DNA of 33,436 bases, from assembly GCF_011753055.1 (NCBI RefSeq), contig NZ_VWWJ01000049.1:1-33436 (forward strand). The letters are read 5' to 3'. Below the pieces are notes generated by a model that did no database searches, was not told the DNA's origin, and saw only the letters and a program-made list of their open reading frames with translations. Of the stretch, positions 7,379 to 14,684 are shown piece after piece. The stretch comes from Burkholderia sp. Ax-1719 (GTDB taxonomy: Bacteria > Pseudomonadota > Gammaproteobacteria > Burkholderiales > Burkholderiaceae). A program made the translations under genes and the position numbers. Each line of letters opens with the position of its first letter. Within the stretch, counting starts at the first letter, position 1.

Positions 7379-8167
7379 TCAGGGTGATGCATCGCTGCTT
7401 TGCTCCGGCTGCGTGCCTTGCGTCATGACGGGACCCGCCACGTCGTCGATCAGCGCGCGCATGCGCCGCCAGTGCGAGCCTTCCCAGAACACGCGCGTGC
7501 AAACGTCGCAGGTGACAAAGCGCATGTGACGCTCAAAGACGCCTTCGGGCACGCGCGTGCGCACTTCGGCGCGCTCAATGCGCCGCAGCGGAGCGTTGCA
7601 GCTCAGGCAAAGCCGGAACGGCCGCACGCTTGCGGCCATATCCAGCCGTTCGAACAGCTCGTCGAGCTGGGCGCGCGGCTTGAGTGCGCGCACATAGCAG
7701 CCGTGCGTGATGGTGCGGCGCTTGAGCAGTTCGCGGTCGCGCGTGGGCACGATGCGATGCTCGGCGGCGGCGAGCGCCTCGATGGCTTCGTCGGCGTAAT
7801 GGTTGTCGTAGAGCGTGTCGAAGCCCGCGAGTCGCAGCAATTGCGCGAGACCGCCCAGATGCGCATCGGCGATAAAGCGCAGTTCGCGCAGCGGACCGGC
7901 GCGCACGCGCAGCAGGGGACGGATGTCGAGCGATTCGAACTTCGGATACACGGCGACCCGGTCGCCATCCGCGAGCGGATGCTCGAAGCCCACCGATTCA
8001 CCGTTGACGAGGATCAGCTCCACTTCGGTGTGCGGCACGCCCAGCGCTTCGATCATATGCTTGGCGCTTGCGTTGGCCGCGCACGGGCAACTGAACGCGC
8101 GCCGGCGCAGCGGCCGGGCGAGAAAATCGTTCAGCTCCTCGTAGAAGCGGAAAGTGGCGGTAACCAT
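7379..8167 (-). CDS. Mut7-C RNase domain protein with N-terminal ubiquitin-like (ThiS/MoaD-type) domain
   Basis: A 262-residue two-domain protein. Residues ~1-90 match the Mut7-C ubiquitin/ThiS-like fold (VTATFRFYEELNDFL; later ELILVNGESVGFEHPLADGDRVAVYP, as in ThiS/MoaD). Residues ~95-245 match Mut7-C, a PIN-like nuclease domain: FIADAHLGGLAQLLRLAGFDTLY, IVPTRDRELLKRR, and a zinc ribbon made of CLSCN and CDVC pairs. Such proteins are predicted RNases of unknown target. Start: an ATG at 8167 opens the ubiquitin-like strand directly; the 19 residues gained from a start at 8224 are poor in similarity and were dropped. The C-terminal Gly-Gly needed for sulfur transfer is absent, because the domain continues into Mut7-C. 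Confidence 0.87.
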   Translation of the reverse strand: MVTATFRFYEELNDFLARPLRRRAFSCPCAANASAKHMIEALGVPHTEVELILVNGESVGFEHPLADGDRVAVYPKFESLDIRPLLRVRAGPLRELRFIADAHLGGLAQLLRLAGFDTLYDNHYADEAIEALAAAEHRIVPTRDRELLKRRTITHGCYVRALKPRAQLDELFERLDMAASVRPFRLCLSCNAPLRRIERAEVRTRVPEGVFERHMRFVTCDVCTRVFWEGSHWRRMRALIDDVAGPVMTQGTQPEQSSDASP

Positions 8168-8295
8168 CCATCCAGTATCGCGCATCGCGCGGGATGCAAC
8201 ACGTCGCGTCGCATCGCATCGCATCGAAGACAGGCATCACTGCAGAGCTTGCCGCGCTGTGCTTTACTCCCGGGTCTAACTCTCTGGAGCATGAG

Positions 8296-9168
8296 ATGGA
8301 TATCGGTTTTATCGGCCTCGGTGAAATGGGCGGCGCAATGGTCGCCAATCTGCTGAAGGCGGGGCATACCGTGCGCGTCTGGAACCGCACGCCGGAAAAA
8401 GCGCAGGCGCTCGTCGCCGCAGGTGCGCGCGTGGTCGCCACGCCCGCCGAGGCCTTCACCGGCGACGCCGTGCTCTCCATGCTCGCTGACGACACGGCGC
8501 TGCGCACGGTGATCGACGCCGCGTTGCTCGAACACGCGCCGCGCGGCCTCGTGCACGTGAACATGGCGACGATTTCGGTCGCGCTGGCTGAAACGCTCGC
8601 GCGCGAGCACGCCGAACGCGGCCTGCACTACGTTGCCGCGCCGGTGCTCGGACGGCCCGATGTGGCGGCTGCGGCGAAGCTCACGATCATCGCGGCAGGG
8701 GCCGCCGAAGCGATCGACCGCGTGCAGCCGCTCCTCGACGCGATCGGCCAGAAGACCTGGCGTATCGGTGCGCTGCCGCAGCAGGCCAATGTGATGAAGC
8801 TCGCGGCGAACTTCATGCTGGCTTCCGCGGTGGAGACGCTCGGCGAGGCGTCCGCGCTGCTCGGCGGTCATGGCGTGGCGATGCGCGATTTCCTCGACGT
8901 GATCACGAGCGGGATCTTCCCGGGCCCGGTATATGCGGGCTACGGCGGCATGATCGCGGAAGATCGCTACGAGCCCGCGCTCTTCAAGGCGCGGCTGGGT
9001 TTGAAGGATGTACGCCTCGCGCTGGCCGCCGCCGAAGCGGTGTCGACGCCGTTGCCCGTCGGCAGTGTGGTGCGCGACAGCCTGATCGAAGCGCTCGCGC
9101 ACGGCGACGGCGAGCGCGATTTTGCGGTGCTCGGCAAGGTGGCGGCGCGGCGCGCGGGCCGCGGTTAA
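8296..9168 (+). CDS. NAD(P)-dependent 3-hydroxyisobutyrate dehydrogenase-like oxidoreductase
   Basis: A 290-residue beta-hydroxyacid dehydrogenase. The Rossmann motif GLGEMGGAM is at residues 7-15, followed by VRVWNRTPEKA, where the arginine after the second strand suggests NADP preference. The substrate-region motif usually reading DAPVSGG is VAAPVLGRPD here, and the catalytic lysine is in NVMKLAANF (K168). The C-terminal all-helical domain is present (LKDVRLALAAAEAVSTPLPV). In detail it looks more like the glyoxylate/succinic-semialdehyde reductase or GLYR-type branch of the family than true MmsB, since the Ser-Gly-Gly motif is altered. Start: ATG at 8296 with TGGAG 10 nt upstream, immediately before the Rossmann strand. 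It stands alone; the substrate is not deducible. Confidence 0.88.
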   Translation: MDIGFIGLGEMGGAMVANLLKAGHTVRVWNRTPEKAQALVAAGARVVATPAEAFTGDAVLSMLADDTALRTVIDAALLEHAPRGLVHVNMATISVALAETLAREHAERGLHYVAAPVLGRPDVAAAAKLTIIAAGAAEAIDRVQPLLDAIGQKTWRIGALPQQANVMKLAANFMLASAVETLGEASALLGGHGVAMRDFLDVITSGIFPGPVYAGYGGMIAEDRYEPALFKARLGLKDVRLALAAAEAVSTPLPVGSVVRDSLIEALAHGDGERDFAVLGKVAARRAGRG

Positions 9169-9361
9169 GCCCAACGCAGCGTCATCCATACGGTACAGGG
9201 GCGCGAACGCGGGACTTATGGGCTCGCGCTCCGGTCAAAATCTTCATACGACCGCGCGTTGACGCACGCAGGGCTTGAGCGTCGGCGCGGAAAATCGAGA
9301 TGCCGTGCCGCGTATCGCGTGCACGGCGTCAATCGCAATTGAGCTGGAAGGGAGACGGCGG

Positions 9362-9727
9362 ATGGAGACGCGCATCCTGATCGCCGATGACGACGAGAAA
9401 TCGCTGGCCGGACTCAGCAATCTGCTGGCCGATCTGCAATACGCGACCGCCATTGCGGCGAGCCTCGACGATGCGGTGCAAGCCGCGACGCGATTTGTGC
9501 CCGACGTACTGATCGTAGGCCTTTCGCTCGCCCCCAACGACGATTTCGGCGCGCTGGCGCAACGCCTGCGTGCAGCCTGCGGCGCCCGCACGCCGCTGTT
9601 GATTGCCTTGGGCGGCTGGGGCGAATCCCAGCACCGTGACGCGGCGCTGGCCGCGGGTTTCGACGTTCACCTCGTGCGTCCTGTGGGGCTCGATCAGCTG
9701 ACTTTCATTCTCTCGATGGTGGCGTGA
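9362..9727 (+). CDS. stand-alone degenerate receiver (pseudo-receiver) protein
   Basis: A 121-residue protein with the complete length and secondary-structure pattern of a CheY-type receiver domain and nothing else. The acidic pocket at the N-terminus is kept (ILIADDDEKSL, D9-D11). The phosphoacceptor position, expected as Asp in PDVLIVDL, is Gly (G53 in PDVLIVGLSLAP). The conserved Thr/Ser switch residue is Gly (G84 in LIALGGWGE) and the conserved Lys is Arg (R106 in HLVRPVGLDQL). It should therefore not be phosphorylated in the usual way and may act as a phosphorylation-independent binding module or a decoy. The start has GGAAGGGAG well spaced upstream. No histidine kinase is adjacent. The region resembles the receiver of hybrid kinases (GWGE, AGFD, HLVKP), from which it may derive. 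Confidence 0.83.
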   Translation: METRILIADDDEKSLAGLSNLLADLQYATAIAASLDDAVQAATRFVPDVLIVGLSLAPNDDFGALAQRLRAACGARTPLLIALGGWGESQHRDAALAAGFDVHLVRPVGLDQLTFILSMVA

Positions 9728-9757
9728 AAGCCATCGGGGTAATCCTGATCGCAAATG

Positions 9758-9775
9758 TGTTGCTTTTAAGCAACA
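9758..9775. promoter_or_regulatory. 18-bp palindrome upstream of the sRNA promoter
   Basis: TGTTGCTT-TT-AAGCAACA, arms of 8 bp around a TT centre, ending 25 bp before the -35 hexamer. The core TGCTTTTAAGCA recurs upstream of the stable-RNA promoter at the right end of the window. Likely a regulator or architectural protein site. Confidence 0.45.
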
Positions 9776-9800
9776 TAAAGGGTGGATACTACTTTACATG

Positions 9801-9829
9801 TTGCGACGCACCAAGTAGTTCGCTATACT
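9801..9829 (+). promoter_or_regulatory. sigma70-type promoter of the candidate sRNA
   Basis: TTGCGA (9801-9806), spacer of exactly 17 bp, TATACT (9824-9829). Predicted transcription start about 9836. There is no credible coding start between it and the terminator 40 nt further on. Confidence 0.7.
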
Positions 9830-9835
9830 CCGTTC

Positions 9836-9897
9836 TGTCTCCTCCATGTCTCCTCTGATATGGATTCAGCCCGCCTACCATTGGCGGGCTTTTTTTC
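9836..9897 (+). ncRNA. candidate ~60-nt small RNA with tandem CU-rich motifs
   Basis: A compact transcription unit with promoter, ~30-nt unpaired 5' part and intrinsic terminator, lying in a 301-bp gap between the receiver gene and argC. The 5' part carries a direct repeat TGTCTCCTC (9836-9844 and 9847-9855, period 11) rich in CUCC/CCUC, complementary to Shine-Dalgarno sequences. Such exposed CU-rich repeats are typical of sRNAs that pair with ribosome binding sites, for example the CcsR group of Rhodobacter. The unit contains one ATG but no usable frame with a Shine-Dalgarno. The exact 5' end is inferred from promoter spacing. I cannot assign it to a known RNA family from the sequence. Confidence 0.62.
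9868..9896 (+). terminator. Rho-independent terminator of the candidate sRNA
   Basis: A perfect 8-bp stem AGCCCGCC / GGCGGGCT with a 7-nt loop (TACCATT) followed by seven T residues. It would leave the U-rich 3' end typical of Hfq-bound RNAs. Confidence 0.9.
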
Positions 9898-9960
9898 GTC
9901 TGTACATTCCGCACGATCCGCACGTTTGGCGCATCCCTGCGCAAGCGGCGTAGACAATAA

Positions 9961-9991
9961 AAAACCCGGCGCCGTGAAGCACCGGGTTTTT
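9961..9991 (-). terminator. Rho-independent terminator of argC
   Basis: AAAACCCGG / CCGGGTTTT, 9-bp stem with a 12-nt loop, A/T runs on both sides, 38 nt past the argC stop. The symmetric flanks could terminate plus-strand read-through as well. Confidence 0.85.
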
Positions 9992-10028
9992 CGTATTCGC
10001 GAACGGCGGGGATGGATCCCGCCCGCTT

Positions 10029-10976
10029 TTAAGCCTTCAGGCCGGTGTCTTCCGCTGCGCCAATCGCCAGATTCATACACTGGACCGCCGCACCCGATGC
10101 GCCCTTGCCCAGGTTGTCCAGGCGCGCCACCGTGACGAACTGCTCTTCGTTGCCGAAGACGAACAGGTCGACGCGGTTCGTGTCGTTGTTGGCCTGCACG
10201 TCGAACGCGTTGTTATCGAGGTTGGCCTCGGCGTTGAACGGCATCACGCGCACGAACTTCTCGCCCGCGTAGTATTCGGCGAACAGCGCCACCACGTCTT
10301 CCGGCTTCGCGCTGCGCGCGAGTTGCGACGGCGTGTAGTAGGTCGTGACCGCGAGACCCTTCAGGAACGGGCCGACGATCGGCGTGAACACGGGCGCGTT
10401 CTGGAGCTTGCCATGGAAGGCCATTTCCGGCAGATGCTTGTGCTTGAGGCCGAGCGCGTAGGGGCGCGGGCTCATCAGCTTCGCGTTGCCGCCGGCTTCG
10501 TACTCCGCGATCATCGACTTGCCGCCGCCGCTATAGCCGGTCAGCGAGTAGCTGTGCGCCGCGAAATCGGGCGCGACGAGGCCGGCTTCGACCAGCGGAC
10601 GCATGGCCAGGATGAAAGCCGACGCGTGGCAGCCCGGCACGGCGATGCGCTTCGAAGTGCGCACTTTCTCGCGCTGCGCTTTGGTCAGCTCAGGCAGGCC
10701 GTAGGCCCAGTCGGCATGGGTGCGGAACGCCGTGCTGGCGTCGATCAGCACCGTGCGGTCATTTTCGACCAGCGTAGCGGACTCGCGCGAAGCGACGTCC
10801 GGCAGGCACAGGAAAGTGACGTCCGACGCATTGATGAGACTACGGCGTTCTTCGACGTCCTTGCGCTTCGCCTCGTCGATCCGCAGGATCTCGACGTCGG
10901 CGCGCTGCGACAGGTATTCGAAAATCTTCAGGCCGGTCGTGCCTTCCTGTCCGTCGACAAAAACTTTCGTGCTCAT
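10029..10976 (-). CDS. argC: N-acetyl-gamma-glutamyl-phosphate reductase, short (type 2) form
   Basis: A 315-residue enzyme of arginine biosynthesis. It reduces N-acetylglutamyl-5-phosphate to the semialdehyde with NADPH in the cytoplasm. The N-terminal Rossmann segment reads KVFVDGQEGTTGLKIFEYL, and the catalytic cysteine is C116 in VPGCHASAFILA. SYSLTGYSGGGKSMIAEYE and the substrate-site region GLKHKHLPEMA follow. Length and the DGQEGTTGL start mark the short type-2 AGPR group rather than the ~345-residue E. coli type. The start at 10976 has GAGGAAGCGAG directly upstream; the open frame continues 69 nt further without similarity. No other arg gene is adjacent. The stop codon overlaps a GCTTTTAAGC palindrome. 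Confidence 0.95.
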   Translation of the reverse strand: MSTKVFVDGQEGTTGLKIFEYLSQRADVEILRIDEAKRKDVEERRSLINASDVTFLCLPDVASRESATLVENDRTVLIDASTAFRTHADWAYGLPELTKAQREKVRTSKRIAVPGCHASAFILAMRPLVEAGLVAPDFAAHSYSLTGYSGGGKSMIAEYEAGGNAKLMSPRPYALGLKHKHLPEMAFHGKLQNAPVFTPIVGPFLKGLAVTTYYTPSQLARSAKPEDVVALFAEYYAGEKFVRVMPFNAEANLDNNAFDVQANNDTNRVDLFVFGNEEQFVTVARLDNLGKGASGAAVQCMNLAIGAAEDTGLKA

Positions 10977-11106
10977 CTCGCTTCCTCTGAAACGCGGGGA
11001 TTGCGGGCGCCGCCCGCCGCACAGTTCAGGTTGTGCGGCGATCACCGATACGGCGCGGGAACGGTATTTTAAGACCGTATGCCGTCCAGCGTGCGGCGCG
11101 TGCGGG

Positions 11107-11149
11107 AAAAAAATCAGGCGTTACCCGTACGGATAAGACCTGACGCCTG
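11107..11149 (-). terminator. probable terminator of the flavodoxin gene
   Basis: Read on the minus strand, CAGGCGT and ACGCCTG pair around an inner CCGTACGG-containing palindrome and are followed by a run of seven T residues, 42 nt past the stop. Confidence 0.6.
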
Positions 11150-11191
11150 CAGACCGGTATGAGGGCGCGAAGACGCTGGCGCCCGGCAAAG

Positions 11192-11773
11192 TCAGGCCGA
11201 TGCCTTGCCTCCGGCCAGCCAGCGCGCCGTCACCTCGGCGACACGCGCGCCGAAGGCCCTGGCGGTTTCCAGATCGCCGGGCGGCGGCGCTTCTTCGGGC
11301 GAGGCGTCGGCGGGCGACTGGGCGAGCAGGCCCGTGTAGCCGCCCACATAGTTCAGATCGTTGCGCGTGGCGGCCTTCGTGTTCGAGGGCATCAGGCCGG
11401 TGCCGGTCCAGATCATGCTGTGCTGCATCGACAGCGTGACGAAATACTGGATCGTCGAGAACTTGTCGCCGTTCATGGTCGCCGAATTCGTGAAACCGGC
11501 GGCGATCTTGTCTCGCCACTTCTGCGTGAACCAGGCCTTCGAACTGGCGTCGGCGAACTTCTTGAAGTCGGCCGACGGGCCGCCCATGTAGGTCGGCGCG
11601 CCGAAGACGATGGCGTCGGCGGCGTCGAGTTCGGCCCAGCCGGCGTCGTCGATATCGGCGACGGCCAGCAGCGTGGCCTGGGCGCCTGCGTTCTGCACGC
11701 CGGCGAATACGGCTTCGGCAAGTTTCTTCGTGTGGCCGTAGCCACTGTGATACGCGATGACGATTCGGGACAT
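11192..11773 (-). CDS. flavodoxin-family protein (WrbA/NAD(P)H:quinone reductase-like)
   Basis: A 193-residue flavodoxin-fold protein. The FMN phosphate loop is seen at residues 9-15 (HSGYGHTKKLAEAV), the second FMN loop as VFGAPTYMGGPSADFKKFAD, and the third as GFTNSATMNGDKFSTIQYF. The pattern PTYMGG and the GYGHT loop place it near the WrbA group and other FMN-binding NAD(P)H-dependent quinone reductases, though WrbA proper usually reads YYSMYGH at the loop. It probably carries out two-electron reduction of quinones, limiting redox cycling. The Shine-Dalgarno GGAG lies 6 nt before the start. Upstream (about 11850) is a short imperfect GTGAC/GTCAC repeat that could be an operator. It is a single-gene unit. 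Confidence 0.85.
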   Translation of the reverse strand: MSRIVIAYHSGYGHTKKLAEAVFAGVQNAGAQATLLAVADIDDAGWAELDAADAIVFGAPTYMGGPSADFKKFADASSKAWFTQKWRDKIAAGFTNSATMNGDKFSTIQYFVTLSMQHSMIWTGTGLMPSNTKAATRNDLNYVGGYTGLLAQSPADASPEEAPPPGDLETARAFGARVAEVTARWLAGGKASA

Positions 11774-11958
11774 GGAGCGCTCCAGCGAAAGGTTGGAAGG
11801 TCCGGCAAGGATCGGTGTTCGGCGGCGCGCGTGCGACGACGTGACATCGACGTCACATGGTAGCCGCTGTCATCCGCACTTTTTCTGACAGTGGCCGACG
11901 CGCGCCGCTCGCGATCGCTCGATTGCAAACGTGTCGGATCGAGCGGCGTCAGCGTCCG

Positions 11959-12567
11959 TCAGCGACCATAAGTCACGGTGAGTTTCGCACTGCCGAGCGT
12001 CGCGTCTTCGATTTCGTGCTCGAACATCGTTGCGGGCCGACCGGTGACGAGCGCGAGTTTGTCGACCTTGAGCGCATACACCGTGACGATATAGCGATGC
12101 GGCTTTCCGGGCGGCGGGCACGGACCGCCGTAGCCGTCGCCGCCGAAGTCGTTGCGCGCCTCGATTGCGCCAAGCTTGCCGAGTGCGCCTGACGCGCTGG
12201 CGTTTTCCGGCAGGGTCTTCACGCTTGCGGGGAGATTGGCGACGGCCCAGTGCCACCAGCCGCGGCTCGATGCATCGGGATCGAAGAGGGTCACGGCATA
12301 GCTGCGCGTACCGGCAGGCGCATTGTGCCAGGTCAATTGCGGAGAGCGGTTGCCGCCTGTGCAGCTATCCTGATTGAATACCTGTGCCGCGGCGACCTGG
12401 CCGCCGTCGAGAAAGTTCGTGCTGCTGACGACAAAGCCGTCCTGCGCATGGCACGGTGTGAACGTCGTAAAAAACAGAAGCGTTGCGACGAGGCCTGCGC
12501 GTGCTCTGACAGTGGAACGTCGGCCCGCATGCGCTGTACGATACAGCTTGATATCGGCAAACAGCAT
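11959..12567 (-). CDS. exported PEBP-family protein (YbhB/YbcL, Raf kinase inhibitor-like)
   Basis: A 202-residue protein of the phosphatidylethanolamine-binding protein fold. An extended basic N-terminus leads into a hydrophobic segment ending CHA-QDG (about residue 42), which looks like a signal peptide. The PEBP motifs are plain: NRSPQLTWHNAPAGTRSYAVTLFDPDA (anion-pocket DPDA), GWWHWAVANLP, ARNDFGGDGYGGPCPPPGKPHRYIVTVYAL, and the ending TLGSAKLTVTYGR. Bacterial family members are mostly of unknown role. AGGAGAA lies 10 nt before the ATG at 12567. It is divergent from the RcsB-like regulator gene; the ~257 bp between them are AT-rich near 12640-12670 (AATATATCGGTATAAA), a likely promoter zone. 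Confidence 0.87.
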   Translation of the reverse strand: MLFADIKLYRTAHAGRRSTVRARAGLVATLLFFTTFTPCHAQDGFVVSSTNFLDGGQVAAAQVFNQDSCTGGNRSPQLTWHNAPAGTRSYAVTLFDPDASSRGWWHWAVANLPASVKTLPENASASGALGKLGAIEARNDFGGDGYGGPCPPPGKPHRYIVTVYALKVDKLALVTGRPATMFEHEIEDATLGSAKLTVTYGR

Positions 12568-12824
12568 CAGCTAGTTCTCCTGCATGTTTGTTAATTTATC
12601 AGGACACATTTCTGACGGCTCTGAATGAATTGTGTCCCAGATCGAATATCGTTCAATATATCGGTATAAAGAGCTGAGGTTCTGGGCCAGTCACGACGGT
12701 CTGCGCAAGGAAAATCGGCTATAGTCGCGAGCTTTCCTCAGTATGCGGAAACGGGGTTCCGGGGACACACGGGGCAATTGAAGTCATCAATAACGACGAG
12801 CAGGACTGTCTCCACGGAGGGGTA

Positions 12825-13526
12825 ATGCAGCAGCAGCCAATCAGGGTCGTAGTCGCGGACGATCATCCGGTGATCTTGTTCGGCGCAGAGCATGCGCTCC
12901 TGAAGTTTCCGGGCATTCAGGTGGTTGCGCGCGCTCGTCAGTCCACCGAACTGATCAAGGCGCTGCAGACGATGTCGTGCGATGTGCTCGTGACCGACCT
13001 CGCCATGCCGGGTGGTCAGTACGGCGATGGATTGCCGTTGATCGGTTATTTGCGGCGCAATTTTCCTGACGTTCCTATCGTCGTCCTGACGATGCTTGAA
13101 AACGCCGCGCTGCTCAAGCGCCTGGGCGAGCTGGGTGTGATCGCCGTCGTGCACAAGTCCGACGATCTCAGTCACATCGGTCTTGCGGCGCAGCACGTCA
13201 GCCGCAATCTCGAATATATGAGTCCGCAGGTCAAGGTGGCGCTGGAATCGCTGCGGATCAACAGCGGCGGCAAGCACGACGAAGTGATCCTGTCGAAGCG
13301 CGAACTCGAAGTGGTTCGCCTGTTCGTATCGGGAATGACGATCAAGGAAATTTCCGAGAAGCTCAACCGCAGCATCAAGACCATCAGCACGCAGAAGAAC
13401 ACGGCCATGCGCAAGCTCGGCCTCGACCGCGATTCGGAATTGTTCCAGTACGCGCAGAGCAACGGGTTGCTCAATCTCTCGTCGCATGCGCCCGATGAAG
13501 GGCTGGGAAGCGAAGTGACGCCCTGA
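12825..13526 (+). CDS. RcsB-like NarL/FixJ response regulator
   Basis: A 233-residue response regulator. The receiver has the acidic pair D12-D13, phosphoacceptor D58 (VTDLAMPG), T89 and K111. The receiver resembles RcsB closely (ADDHPVILFG; LAMPGGQYGDGLPLIGYLRRNFP). A LuxR-type helix-turn-helix lies at ~155-205 (LSKRELEVVRLFVSGMTIKEISEKLNRSIKTISTQKNTAMRKLGL), again the RcsB type. In enterobacteria RcsB sits beside the phosphorelay proteins RcsC/RcsD; here no kinase or Hpt gene is near, so this is an orphan whose partner is elsewhere. A strong Shine-Dalgarno (GGAGGGG) precedes the ATG. In Burkholderiales such regulators are often tied to envelope or motility control, but nothing in the window tests this. 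Confidence 0.9.
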   Translation: MQQQPIRVVVADDHPVILFGAEHALLKFPGIQVVARARQSTELIKALQTMSCDVLVTDLAMPGGQYGDGLPLIGYLRRNFPDVPIVVLTMLENAALLKRLGELGVIAVVHKSDDLSHIGLAAQHVSRNLEYMSPQVKVALESLRINSGGKHDEVILSKRELEVVRLFVSGMTIKEISEKLNRSIKTISTQKNTAMRKLGLDRDSELFQYAQSNGLLNLSSHAPDEGLGSEVTP

Positions 13527-13547
13527 ATTGACCGAGCGTAAAAACAC

Positions 13548-13583
13548 AAAAGGCCATCCGCCGATAAAGCGGATGGCCTTTTT
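13548..13583. terminator. bidirectional Rho-independent terminator
   Basis: A perfect 14-bp stem (AAAAGGCCATCCGC / GCGGATGGCCTTTT) with a 7-nt loop and T-run lies between the convergent regulator gene and pyrE, and serves both. Confidence 0.93.
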
Positions 13584-13627
13584 GTTTGCGACGTTGAGCA
13601 GCGTTTCAGCCGCTCAACGATGCGAAC

Positions 13628-14314
13628 TTACTGCGGTGCCGACGTCGCGCCGCCGTGCGCTGCCGACCATTCAGCCGGTGCGTGCAGGAACTTCTCGACT
13701 TCGTCGAGCGTCTTCGTTTCGAAGTAGCCCGATTCCTTGGCGACGCGCAGCACGTCCCACCACGTGGCGAGCGCGTGCAGGTCGACGTCGATGTCCTTCA
13801 GGACCGAGACGCTTTCCTTGAAGATGTTGTAGTGGAACAGCACGAAGCAGTGGTTCACCTGCGCGCCTGCGGTACGCAGCGCGTTGATGAAGTTGATCTT
13901 GCTGCGGCTGTCCGTGGTCAGGTCTTCGACGAGCAGGACGCGCTGGCCTTCGGTGAGCAGACCTTCGATCTGCGCGTTGCGGCCGAAACCCTTCGGCTTC
14001 TTGCGCACGTACTGCATCGGCACCATCAGGCGGTCCGACAGCCATGCCGCGAACGGGATGCCTGCGGTTTCGCCGCCGGCGACCGCGTCGATCTGCTCAT
14101 AGCCGACGTCGCGCAGGATCGTTGCTTCGGCCATTTCCATCAGGCCACGGCGCACGCGCGGATACGAGATCAGCTTGCGGCAGTCGATGTAGACCGGGCT
14201 CGCCCAGCCGGAAGTGAAGATGAAGGGCTTTTCCGCGTTGAAGTGCACGGCTTGCACTTCGAGCAGCATTTTCGCGGTTGCGTCCGAGATCGTCTGGCGA
14301 TCGTTGCCTGTCAT
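13628..14314 (-). CDS. pyrE: orotate phosphoribosyltransferase
   Basis: A 228-residue cytoplasmic enzyme of pyrimidine synthesis that joins orotate and PRPP to give OMP. The N-terminal part reads AVHFNAEKPFIFTSGWASPVYIDCRKLISYP, as in bacterial OPRTases, then GGETAGIPFAAWLSDRL, the KKPKGFGRNAQIEG loop, and the PRPP-binding motif VLLVEDLTTDSRSK at about 125-138. The C-terminus is short of similarity and Ala-rich. Start at 14314 (MTGNDRQ); the frame is open another 84 nt upstream, but these residues are Arg/Pro-rich and unlike the family. No other pyr gene is adjacent. It converges with the RcsB-like gene. Confidence 0.96.
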   Translation of the reverse strand: MTGNDRQTISDATAKMLLEVQAVHFNAEKPFIFTSGWASPVYIDCRKLISYPRVRRGLMEMAEATILRDVGYEQIDAVAGGETAGIPFAAWLSDRLMVPMQYVRKKPKGFGRNAQIEGLLTEGQRVLLVEDLTTDSRSKINFINALRTAGAQVNHCFVLFHYNIFKESVSVLKDIDVDLHALATWWDVLRVAKESGYFETKTLDEVEKFLHAPAEWSAAHGGATSAPQ

Positions 14315-14684
14315 GGGCGAATCCTTGGATGTGAGTGCTCTGGAGGGTGGGCGCTGGGCCCGGTGGCGCTGGCACGGCGAGTCCGGATGGGGGTGCATCG
14401 GAACCCGCGGTGCGCGGTCTGGAGGGCGTCGATCGTCTGAGGTTGAGTTTCAGGCGACCCGCTCGGTCCGGACGGCTTCTCTTGCGCGCGTAGGCCGGTA
14501 TTTTACCCGACTTGACGGTTGCCGACGAGTCGCGCTGACAGTGCAGCGCTGTAAGCATTGCACCGCTTTGTAGGGTTCGATCCGAGTGGCGGCAGGTGGT
14601 GCTCGCCGGTTGTGGCGGATTTATCGCACCAGTAAACTCTCGCCGGTTTTCGTCGGGCTAGCGCCCAGCACAGGATCTATCGCC
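14315..14684. other. intergenic region between divergent pyrE and MFS genes
   Basis: 370 bp with the 5' regions of both genes. On the minus strand a TAAAAT at 14500-14505 is the best -10-like hexamer for pyrE, but its -35 is poor. Open frames here look like arginine-rich noise. I see no pyrimidine-type attenuator (no terminator hairpin with U-run in front of pyrE). Confidence 0.35.

Noticed and set aside
9198..9232. Terminator of the 3-hydroxyisobutyrate dehydrogenase-like gene
   Set aside because: A 9-bp stem with one G-U pair exists but no U-run follows; too weak to list.
9782..10135. An open frame covering the sRNA and the argC 3' end
   Set aside because: It reads through two terminators and antisense to argC; no similarity or ribosome binding site.
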